Below, piece after piece: positions 52,348 through 60,357 of a stretch of DNA of 64,000 bases. The stretch's first letter is position 1. Every line of letters begins with the position of its first letter. The notes beneath the pieces are model-generated. The model saw only the letters and a list, made by a program, of their open reading frames with translations, had not been told where the DNA came from and did not search any database. Both the position numbers and the translations under genes were made by a program. This DNA comes from Massilia mucilaginosa (GTDB taxonomy: Bacteria; Pseudomonadota; Gammaproteobacteria; Burkholderiales; Burkholderiaceae_D), in assembly GCF_011682145.1 (NCBI RefSeq), contig NZ_WHJH01000001.1:478974-542973 (forward strand), given 5' to 3'.

Positions 52348-55300
52348 TCACTGCTTGTGCGATTCCGCCAACTCCGGATAGCGGCGCAGCAAATCGCTCG
52401 CCTTGGCCAGCGCACCCCAGGCACCCCAGGCCCGCAGCGCGCGCCGGCCGTACCCGATGGCGCCGTCATCGTCGCCGCGTTCGCGGCAGCAGGCCGCCGC
52501 CAGCTCGCAGGCCAGCGCCGCGTTCTGCACGAAGCCGCCCGCCGTGGCCGATGCGATCGCCGCCTCGTAGCCTTCCATCGCGGCGGCCGGATTGCCGTCG
52601 ATGCGCGCCAGTTCGGCGCCCACCAGCAGATAGCGGTTGGCGAAATTGACGGGGCACGAAGCCGCCCACCCGGCCAGCAGCGCGTGCTTGTCGCACACCG
52701 CGTCAAACAGGCGGCGCCGGCGCGCAGGCGAAGCCGCCCGGTACAGCGCCGTCATCGCCAGTGCATGATAAAAGTGATGGGTGGTTTCGTTGAGCGAGGC
52801 CAGGAAGAAATGCAGGTTGGCCGCCGCCGCTTCGGCCGCCGCCAGCGCTTCCTCGTAGCGGCCGAAGGCATAGGCCACCACCTGCTGCATCAGCAGGTAG
52901 CGCGCGCGCGCCGCGCCGAAACTGCCCTGGCCGAAGTCGGCGATGGCACCGCCGGCATCGACGGCGCCGTCCTCGCCGATGAAGGTCGCGGCCAGCTGTT
53001 CGTAGCCGCGCAAAAGGCGCAGCAGCGCGTGGTTGCCGTGGCGCCGCGCAAAGCCCTGATAATGCGCCGCCATCTGGCGCACGGCCGCCAGCGGCAGGCC
53101 GGCCTCGAACGCATTCCAGGTCGCCACGTGGGCCGCGTAGCCGGCGTGCGGCAGGTCGCCCGCGCGCTCGCAGCTGGCAAAGGCATCGCGCAGCGGCTCG
53201 ACGCTGGTGGCGATCGGGTCGCGCCAGGAGTGGATGTAGGCCGCATGCACGAAGCGCAGGCGCCCGCTGCGCTTGGACGGCGGCGCGTTGAACTGCACCT
53301 GTTCGATGGCCAGCGCCGAAAACGCGAAGGCCTCCTCGATCGCGCCCAGCGACACCAGCAGGATCGCGTAGCGCGAATAGATCATGCAGGACGATTCGGT
53401 GCGCCCGTGCGTGAGCGTGTAGTTGAGCGCCTTGGCCGCCAGCAGGAAGTACAGCTCCGGACGCGCCGAAAACACGGGCGAGCCGACATCGGACAACAGC
53501 TCGGCCACGATCGCCACTTCCGGATCGGTGCTGGCCGGCAGCGCGCCCAGGCTGGCGATGCCGCGCCCGTCCATGCGCTGCGCAATCGCGGCGCGTTCTT
53601 CGCGCAGGGCCCAGTCGATTTCGGCGCGCGCCGACGGAAAGCGCACGCCGAACAGCGCCAGCGCGTCGAGCGCCACCGCTACCGCCTGGTCGAAGCGCCC
53701 GCGCAACTGGTACACGGCCAGGCGCAGCAGCGCCACCCGGGCCAGGTCGATGCGCGAGCGCGCCTGCTCCACCAGCAGCTCGAACAGGCGCCCGGCGCGC
53801 TCCAGGTGGCCGCACAGGTATTCGCATTCGGCCAGCGCGGCGTACATGGCATAGGTGCCGTCCAGGTCATCTTTCCAGGCGCGCGAGGGCGTCAGGCCGG
53901 CCGCCAGGCTGAAGTAATTGCGCGCCGAATCGTAGGCGATGGCGTTGCGTGCCTTGGCTCCGGCCAGCGCGTTCAGGTGCGCCAGTTCGCGCAGCTCGCG
54001 CGGCGCGCTCATTGCGGCGCGCGCCCGGTTCAGGTGATGCACGATGTCGAACACGTGCTGATCGAGTGCGTCAAGCGCCACGTTCTCGCGCAGCAGGCGC
54101 CCGATATGCAAGTGCCGCTCGGGCAGCGACGACGGCGCGATCATCGAGTACGCTCCCTCCCGCACGCGGTCGTGGGCGAAGCGGTAATTGCCCGGCTCGC
54201 GCACGATCAATCCCAGGCGCGCCGCCGGCCACAGGGTTTCGTCGGTCTCGAGCAGCGACATGCCCGACACCAGCGCGATGGTGTCGAGGCCCGCGTCGGG
54301 GCCGAGGCAGGCCAGCAGCTTGACCAGGTCGAGCGTGCAGGCGGGCAGCTGGCCCAGGCGCGCCACCATCAGGTCGATCACGTTGTCGGAGAAGGAGCGC
54401 GCGGCAATCGCCTGCGCATCCCACTCCCAGCGCTCGTCCTCGTCGTTAAACCGCAGCAGGCGGTTTTCGCCCAGGCGGGTCAGGAACTGCAGGGTGAAGA
54501 ACGGATTGCCGGCCGTCTTGGGGAACACCAGCGCCGCCAGCGGAGCGGCCTCCGCGACATCGCAATCGAGCGCCGCGGCCACCAGTTCGCAGGCCTGCGC
54601 GCGGTCCAGCGCTTCGAGCACGATCTCGTTGACGTCGGCGCGCACCCCGGCGCCCGCGGCCAGCATGGCGTCGTGCGCCAGCGCCATCGGGTGCCCGCCA
54701 CCCTCCTCGCGCGTGCGCCAGGCGCAGATGACCAGCACATGGTCCATGCCGGGATGGGTGAGCAGGTGCGAGAGCAGCTTCAGGCTGGCCTGATCGATCC
54801 ACTGCACGTCGTCGAGGCACAGCAGCAGTGCCGTGCCGGGGCGCCGGCAGGCTTGCAGGAAGCGCCGGAACACGCTGTCGAAGCGGCTCTGCGCTTCCGG
54901 CGGCGCCAGCGGCGGCGGGCCCGGATGGGTGCCGATCACCAGCGCCAGCTCGGGAATCAGGTCGAGCATCAGGCGCGCGTTGGGGCCGAGCGCCGCCGCC
55001 AGCGCGCTGCGCCACGGCGCCAGCGCGGCCTCGCCCTCGTCCAGGCGCTTGCGCACCAGCGACTGGAAGGCCTGGGCCAGGGTGGCGTACGGAATGTCGC
55101 GCTGGCGCTGGTCGAATTTGCCGGCAATGACGGTGGCCTCGAGCGCCGCATCGGAATGGCGCAGGGCCGCCACCAGCGCCGACTTGCCGGTGCCGGCGCG
55201 GCCCGATACCAGCACCAGTTGCGGCGCGGCCCCGGCCGCCGCGCGCCGGTGCGCCTCGTCCAGCAGCGCCAGTTGTTGGGCGCGCCCGACCAGCACCGCC

Positions 55301-56091
55301 GGAATGCGCACGCGCAGCGCGCCGTCGTGGCAGCCCAGCACGAACGGTTCGACCCGGCCCTGCGCTTCGAGCATCGAGCGGCAGTGCTGCAGGTCGGCGT
55401 ACAGCCCGGCCGCGCTCTGGTAGCGCTGTCCGGGATCGGGAGCGAGCAGGCGCGCCACGATCGAGGAACAGATGCGGTCGACGCCCGGACGGCGCCGGGG
55501 CTGCTCCTGCTCCCGCGCGCCCGCCTCGGCCTCGCCGGCGCCGGCGGCGGGTGCCGGCTCGCCGCTCAGCAAGTGATACAGCACCTGGCCGAGCCGCACC
55601 AGGTCGGCCTGCGGATCGCCCGGGCCGTCGAGCTGCGTGGCGCGGCCGAAGCCGGTCAGGCGCACGCTCGCCGTGGCCGGATCGAACAGGATGCGGGAGG
55701 CGTCCAGGTCGTGGTGGACCAGGCGGCTGTGGTGCGCATGCGACACCGCCAGCGTGATGGCGGCCGCCAGCGCCAGGAAATCGGGCAGGTCGAGCGGACT
55801 GGAAGGCAGAGCGAGCGGCGCGCCGCCGCTGTCGGCCAGCACCAGGGTGACGCTGGCGCCATCGGCCCGGTGCAGCAGCGCCAGCGGGGTTGCGGCCCAG
55901 GCGCTGTCGAGCACTTCGCGCAGGGCGTATTCGTGTTCCATGCAGGGTGCATCAGGGTGCGCTGCGGCGCGCACCGCCAGCAGTACCGGCAGGCGGTCGG
56001 CGTCGCGCAGCGCGCGCAGCAGGACCGATTGCGGATCCGCGCGCAAGGTGTCGATCACGGTGTATCCGTGCGGGGCCTGGGTCAAGGTCAC
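52348..56091 (-). CDS. pseudokinase-AAA ATPase-TPR protein
   Basis: 1,247 residues. Residues about 10-240 look like a Ser/Thr kinase fold but lack key residues: the catalytic loop reads HHDLD (126-130, usual HRDLK), DFG is replaced by TGFG (146-149), and no VAIK lysine is seen. Then comes an AAA_16 ATPase with VGR (268-270), Walker A GRAGTGKS (297-304) and Walker B LLLCLDDVQWID, and a long TPR-like helical region to the end. Larger relatives continue into GAF and histidine-kinase domains; this one stops before them. Probably a signalling scaffold. Confidence 0.8.
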   Translation of the reverse strand: MTLTQAPHGYTVIDTLRADPQSVLLRALRDADRLPVLLAVRAAAHPDAPCMEHEYALREVLDSAWAATPLALLHRADGASVTLVLADSGGAPLALPSSPLDLPDFLALAAAITLAVSHAHHSRLVHHDLDASRILFDPATASVRLTGFGRATQLDGPGDPQADLVRLGQVLYHLLSGEPAPAAGAGEAEAGAREQEQPRRRPGVDRICSSIVARLLAPDPGQRYQSAAGLYADLQHCRSMLEAQGRVEPFVLGCHDGALRVRIPAVLVGRAQQLALLDEAHRRAAAGAAPQLVLVSGRAGTGKSALVAALRHSDAALEATVIAGKFDQRQRDIPYATLAQAFQSLVRKRLDEGEAALAPWRSALAAALGPNARLMLDLIPELALVIGTHPGPPPLAPPEAQSRFDSVFRRFLQACRRPGTALLLCLDDVQWIDQASLKLLSHLLTHPGMDHVLVICAWRTREEGGGHPMALAHDAMLAAGAGVRADVNEIVLEALDRAQACELVAAALDCDVAEAAPLAALVFPKTAGNPFFTLQFLTRLGENRLLRFNDEDERWEWDAQAIAARSFSDNVIDLMVARLGQLPACTLDLVKLLACLGPDAGLDTIALVSGMSLLETDETLWPAARLGLIVREPGNYRFAHDRVREGAYSMIAPSSLPERHLHIGRLLRENVALDALDQHVFDIVHHLNRARAAMSAPRELRELAHLNALAGAKARNAIAYDSARNYFSLAAGLTPSRAWKDDLDGTYAMYAALAECEYLCGHLERAGRLFELLVEQARSRIDLARVALLRLAVYQLRGRFDQAVAVALDALALFGVRFPSARAEIDWALREERAAIAQRMDGRGIASLGALPASTDPEVAIVAELLSDVGSPVFSARPELYFLLAAKALNYTLTHGRTESSCMIYSRYAILLVSLGAIEEAFAFSALAIEQVQFNAPPSKRSGRLRFVHAAYIHSWRDPIATSVEPLRDAFASCERAGDLPHAGYAAHVATWNAFEAGLPLAAVRQMAAHYQGFARRHGNHALLRLLRGYEQLAATFIGEDGAVDAGGAIADFGQGSFGAARARYLLMQQVVAYAFGRYEEALAAAEAAAANLHFFLASLNETTHHFYHALAMTALYRAASPARRRRLFDAVCDKHALLAGWAASCPVNFANRYLLVGAELARIDGNPAAAMEGYEAAIASATAGGFVQNAALACELAAACCRERGDDDGAIGYGRRALRAWGAWGALAKASDLLRRYPELAESHKQ

Positions 56092-56201
56092 CTCTTGTTT
56101 TTGTCGTACAAACGCCGTTCTCCGATCAGGCGTTGACGATTATGCCACCACCGATGGGCGTTTCATACAAAAATCCCGGCTAGCTAGTGCCTTCGTGGGG
56201 A

Positions 56202-57686
56202 CTACGCCACGCTGCGCACGCTGAAATCGACCCCGACTTCATCCCACCATTCCTGCTCTTTTTCGATCCAGTACGACACGGTCGGATGGCTGCCCACCCA
56301 CTCGCGCCGGATCTCGAGGTCGATCCGGTTCTTCATGCGCAGCTTGAGTTCCCCGGCGTCGGCGTCGATGCGCGCGTGCATCAGCAGGATCGCCACGCGC
56401 AGCGCCAGCACCGCCTTGGCGAAGTCGGTATCGGCCAGCGCCTCGGCCACCTTGCGCAGGTTGCCCTTCTGCGCCAGGATCAACTTGCTCATGATGCGCT
56501 GCTCGCGCGTGGTGAAGCCGGGCATGTCGGCGTTCTCGATCATGTAGGCCGCATGTTTATGGTAGCCGGTCTGCGACACCACCATGCCCATCTCGTGCAG
56601 CAGCGCGCTCCAGCGCAGCAGCTTGGCGCAGCCGTCGCCGGCCGGTTTCAGCTGCGCGTACATCTCGCCGGCCAGCTGCGCCACGCGGGCCGCGCGTTCG
56701 CCGTCGACGTGGAATTTGAGCGCCAGCGCCGCCACCGACTCCTCGCGCCGGTCGCGCTGCATCGAGCGCAGGTACAGGTCCCACATCACGCCCAGGCGCA
56801 GGCCCGCTTCGACCGGCTGCATGACCTCGATATCGAGCTCGCGCACCAGCGCGATCAGGATCGCCAGCCCGCCGATGATGGTGCCGGCCCGGTCCGGGCG
56901 CAGGCCCGGCATGTCGATCAGCGCCACCTGGCCGAAGTCGATGAAGCGCAGCTTGAGCGCATCGAGTCCGGCCGCACTGAGCTTGCCGTCGCCCAGGTTG
57001 TTCTTGGCGATGATGTCGGCGATCGCCCGGATCGTGCCCGAGGAACCGTAGGCCTGCTTCCAGAACTGCGGATGGTAGGGCGGCGCGGCATCTTCGAAAT
57101 GGCTGCGCGCCGACAGGATGGCCGCCTCGAACGAGACCGCGTCGACCCGTCCGCCGACAAAAAACGACAGGCTTTGCTTGACCGTGCCGATGCTGAACGA
57201 CTCGACCCGCTCGATGTCGGCGCCGCGCCCGAGAATGATTTCGGTGGAGCCGCCGCCGATGTCGATCACCAGGCGCCGCTCGGACGGCTCGGCCAGCGCG
57301 CTGGCCACGCCCATGTAGATCAGGCGCCCTTCTTCCTCGCCCGAGATGATCTCGATCGGATGGCCGATGGCCTGTTCGGCGGCCGGCAGGAAGGCCGCGC
57401 CGTTGCGCGCCACGCGCAGGGTGGAGGTGGCCACCACGCGCACGGCGTCGAGCCGGTAGCTTGACAGCACCGCCTGGAAATTGCGCAGGCAGGCCAGCGC
57501 CGACTGCATGGCCGCCTCGGTCAGGTTGCCCTTGGCATCGAGGCCGGCGGCCAGCCGGATCGGCTCGCGCACGCTTTTCAATACCCGGATCGCATCGCCG
57601 TCGTGCTTGCCGATATGCAGGCGAAAACTGTTGGAACCTAAATCTACGGCAGCGTACATCGAAGCCTCTTTCTGTATTGTTGTCAT
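56202..57686 (-). CDS. exopolyphosphatase/guanosine pentaphosphatase (Ppx/GppA)
   Basis: 494 residues of the ASKHA fold: AAVDLGSNSFRLHIG at the N-terminus, ISGEEEGRLIYMGV, VIDIGGGSTEI and an HD-like C-terminal part (LLHEMGM). It removes phosphate from polyphosphate or converts pppGpp to ppGpp. Start ATG 57686 has AGGAG about 7 bases upstream; ATG 57659 (MYAAVDLG), also with a GAGG site, is the family-typical start. Ppk is not adjacent. Same strand as the following diguanylate cyclase-like gene, 82 bp apart. Confidence 0.88.
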   Translation of the reverse strand: MTTIQKEASMYAAVDLGSNSFRLHIGKHDGDAIRVLKSVREPIRLAAGLDAKGNLTEAAMQSALACLRNFQAVLSSYRLDAVRVVATSTLRVARNGAAFLPAAEQAIGHPIEIISGEEEGRLIYMGVASALAEPSERRLVIDIGGGSTEIILGRGADIERVESFSIGTVKQSLSFFVGGRVDAVSFEAAILSARSHFEDAAPPYHPQFWKQAYGSSGTIRAIADIIAKNNLGDGKLSAAGLDALKLRFIDFGQVALIDMPGLRPDRAGTIIGGLAILIALVRELDIEVMQPVEAGLRLGVMWDLYLRSMQRDRREESVAALALKFHVDGERAARVAQLAGEMYAQLKPAGDGCAKLLRWSALLHEMGMVVSQTGYHKHAAYMIENADMPGFTTREQRIMSKLILAQKGNLRKVAEALADTDFAKAVLALRVAILLMHARIDADAGELKLRMKNRIDLEIRREWVGSHPTVSYWIEKEQEWWDEVGVDFSVRSVA

Positions 57687-57768
57687 CAAGGCTCTCCTGC
57701 TGCAAAACCAATCACAGTAGCAAAGTAATATGACGCCGTCATGACCGGCGCCCTGGCAGTTGTGCGAG

Positions 57769-58935
57769 TTACAGCGGCGGCGCGGTGCCGCCCGGCGCCG
57801 CCACCACCTTGTTGCGCCCGCCCTGCTTGGCCGCGCGCAGGGCTTCGTCGGCGCGCTTGAACAGGCTCACCGTGCTGTCGTCCGGGCGGATCACGGTCAC
57901 GCCGAAACTGGCCGTCATCGAAATCATGGCGCGCTCGGTCTTGACCGGGCTGGCCTCGACCGCGGCCCGGATCCGCTCGGCCACCAGCATGGCTTCATCG
58001 ATGCCGGTGCGCGGCAGCAGCAGCGCGAACTCCACGCCCACCAGGCGCCCCAGCTGGTCGCTGTCGCGCAACTGGCGCTTGCACACCTCAGCCACGCAGC
58101 GCAAGACCGTGTCGCCGGCCGGATGGCCGTAACTGTCGTTGACGCGCTTGAACTGGTCGAAGTCGAGCATCACCAGTGAACTGGGCTGGCCGGGCCGGCG
58201 CGCCAGCGCCATCCAGGGCGCCAGCGCCGCGAAAAAGCTGCGCCGGTTGGGCAGGTCGGTCAGCGGATCGACCAGCGCCAGGCGATCGAGTTCCACGCGC
58301 TGGTGTTCGCGCGCCAGCAGCAGGTAGCCGAAGCCGTTGAGCAGCATCAGCAGGTACAGCGCGGCCGAGGCCAGGACCTGCAGCAAGCCCTTGCTCAGCC
58401 ACCCCCAGCCTTCGGGCATGGTCAGCACCAGGATGCCGCGCGCGGCCACCAGCAGGGCCAGCAGGGTGATCGAGATGACCAGGAAGCGGTGCAGCATGCT
58501 GCCGCCGCGCCAGCCGCGCGCCAGGGCCGCCGCGCTGGCCAGGTGCAGGCCGCCGAGAATGAGCGCGCCGGCCACCACCCGCATGCCGGCTTCGTCGATC
58601 GCGTAGCAGGCCAGGAACAGCGCCACCGACACGCCCATGACCGGATAGGCGATGCGGCGCCAGGCCAGGCGTCCGACCGACTCCCACAGCGCGCCCGCCT
58701 CCAGGCCCACGCCGACGAACAGCACGGCATAGCCAAGCGGGATCGAGACCGCGTCGGGCACCACGCCGCTGCCGTTAAAATACAACAGCAGCCAGGCCAC
58801 CGCCTGGCATTGCTTGGCGATGGCCCAGGTCGACCAGCTCAGCGACTTGCCGCGCTCGTACTCATAAAAGAACAGCGCCGCGGCCAGGCTCAGGTTGCCC
58901 AGCGCGAGCGCGAACAACATCGTCGTGATGTCCAT
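57769..58935 (-). CDS. membrane GGDEF-domain protein with degenerate active site
   Basis: 388 residues: about seven membrane segments over residues 5-210, then one GGDEF domain. The N-terminal part of that domain is normal (LVDPLTDLPNRRSFF, LDFDQFKRVNDSYGHPAGD), but the signature reads VGVEF (299-303) in place of GGDEF, losing the second-Gly/Asp pair that binds metal and GTP. It is therefore probably not a cyclase and may bind GTP or a partner instead. Downstream of the 91-residue gene on the same strand. Confidence 0.85.
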   Translation of the reverse strand: MDITTMLFALALGNLSLAAALFFYEYERGKSLSWSTWAIAKQCQAVAWLLLYFNGSGVVPDAVSIPLGYAVLFVGVGLEAGALWESVGRLAWRRIAYPVMGVSVALFLACYAIDEAGMRVVAGALILGGLHLASAAALARGWRGGSMLHRFLVISITLLALLVAARGILVLTMPEGWGWLSKGLLQVLASAALYLLMLLNGFGYLLLAREHQRVELDRLALVDPLTDLPNRRSFFAALAPWMALARRPGQPSSLVMLDFDQFKRVNDSYGHPAGDTVLRCVAEVCKRQLRDSDQLGRLVGVEFALLLPRTGIDEAMLVAERIRAAVEASPVKTERAMISMTASFGVTVIRPDDSTVSLFKRADEALRAAKQGGRNKVVAAPGGTAPPL

Positions 58936-58952
58936 GGCCGCGCTATGGGAGC

Positions 58953-59228
58953 TCAGACTTCGTGTTCGACGTTGCTGCTGCCGTCACCGATCTTGCTGGC
59001 CCAGGCTTGCGCGAAGAACTGCTTTTCCAGCTCGCTGGGGGCGTCGTTCCAGAACACGATCAGGGTGCCCTTGTGGTCGTGGATCTGGGTGAACTTTTCG
59101 ATGAAGCCCTCGACGCCGGCAAGGTCGGCCAGCGCCACCACATAACCATAGACCCGGGTCAGGCGCTCGATCCGATCGGGCTCGGTGAAACTGTTGGTGG
59201 CGGTGATGGTGGGGTGGTCTAAAAACAT
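58953..59228 (-). CDS. small conserved hypothetical protein
   Basis: 91 residues, acidic, no signal or membrane segment: MFLDHPTITATNSFTEPDRI, then VYGYVVALADLAGVEGFIEK, then IVFWNDAPSELEKQFFAQAW. The ATG at 59228 has GGAGAG close upstream. The stop is 17 bp before the GGDEF gene on the same strand, so the two may be co-transcribed. No family was recognised. Confidence 0.6.
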   Translation of the reverse strand: MFLDHPTITATNSFTEPDRIERLTRVYGYVVALADLAGVEGFIEKFTQIHDHKGTLIVFWNDAPSELEKQFFAQAWASKIGDGSSNVEHEV

Positions 59229-59391
59229 ATTCTCTCCGGGTTGGCCGCGCCGCTGGCGCACCGCTTGAAGCCGGCCACACACAGCCGGGGCAACGATCAG
59301 CTTATCAGAAACCGCAGGGGCGCAACAGGGGCGCGTGGGGCGCCAGCCGTTATACTGGCGCCTACCTCGCCCGTCACCGTCCACCACCGCC

Positions 59392-60192
59392 ATGCCGCCA
59401 CCGACCGAGCCTTCGCGCCCGCCCACGCCCTCCCCCGCCGCGCCGCTGGTGCAGACCCGGGGCGACCGCCGCACGCTCGAATTCATGCCCGGCGACGTGC
59501 AGTCCGAAATGCGCCTCTCGCGCCCGCAAGCGCTGGTGCTGGCCTACTGCCGCGCCATCATGTGCTTCGCCCTGTTCGTGCCGCGCCCGCGCGCCATCGT
59601 CATGGTGGGGCTGGGCGGCGGCTCGCTGGCCAAATTCTGCTACCGCCATTTTCCGCAGGCGCGCATCACCGTGATCGAACTGCGCGCCGACGTGATCGCC
59701 CTGCGCGAGCAGTTCTGCGTGCCGCCCGACGACGAGCGCTTTACGGTGGTCCATGCCGACGCGGCCGACTGGCTGGCCGGGGCCCCGGCCTGCGCCGACG
59801 TGCTCGTGGTCGACGGCTTCGACAGCGCCGGCCTGCCGCCGGCGCTGGGCACGGCGCGCTTCTACGGCGACTGCCGCGCCGCCCTGCGCGACGGCGGGGT
59901 GCTGGTGGCGAACATCTTCAGCTACGACCCGCGCTATGCCGGCATGCTGGCGCGCCTGCGCCTGATGTTCAACGACCGCGTGTGCTGGTTCGAGCGCATG
60001 GCCGGCAACAACCACATCCTGTTCGCGGTCAAGGCCCCGGCCCGGCTCGATCCGGCGCGGCCGCTGGCGCGCGCCTTGCGGGTGCAGCGCTGGGTGGCGC
60101 GACGGCGCGGCCTGGGCAGCATCGCGCTCAACCGCCTGCTGGCGCGCGCCGTCGTGGCCTGGCTGCAACACCGCTTCAAACGTTCCAAATGA
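59392..60192 (+). CDS. spermidine-synthase-like protein
   Basis: 266 residues with a SAM/dcSAM-type Rossmann fold: VGLGGGSLAKFCY near 85, acidic VIELRADVIALRE, DAADWL, and DVLVVDGFD where the catalytic Asp of aminopropyltransferases lies. This group includes true spermidine synthases and many orphans; no speD or speH is adjacent. The N-terminal 20 residues are Pro-rich. Start ATG 59392 is chosen because the frame upstream is low-complexity. Confidence 0.75.
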   Translation: MPPPTEPSRPPTPSPAAPLVQTRGDRRTLEFMPGDVQSEMRLSRPQALVLAYCRAIMCFALFVPRPRAIVMVGLGGGSLAKFCYRHFPQARITVIELRADVIALREQFCVPPDDERFTVVHADAADWLAGAPACADVLVVDGFDSAGLPPALGTARFYGDCRAALRDGGVLVANIFSYDPRYAGMLARLRLMFNDRVCWFERMAGNNHILFAVKAPARLDPARPLARALRVQRWVARRRGLGSIALNRLLARAVVAWLQHRFKRSK

Positions 60193-60357
60193 CAACGCCT
60201 GCGTGGTTTTTTAGTTGCTGCACATCAATCATTTTACCAATATTCATCATTTTGTGACAAACTTACGACGCATCGGGCGCTGCGCACAGGCGCGCCGCCC
60301 TGTTGTCGCCCACTTTTCGCCCTCATATTTCTCGCGCTCTACTCTAGGAATCAGGAA

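Noticed and set aside
52234..56136. Plus-strand open frame of about 1,300 codons antisense to the pseudokinase-ATPase gene
   Set aside because: Arg/Gln/His-rich composition without any domain; the minus strand carries intact ATPase motifs.
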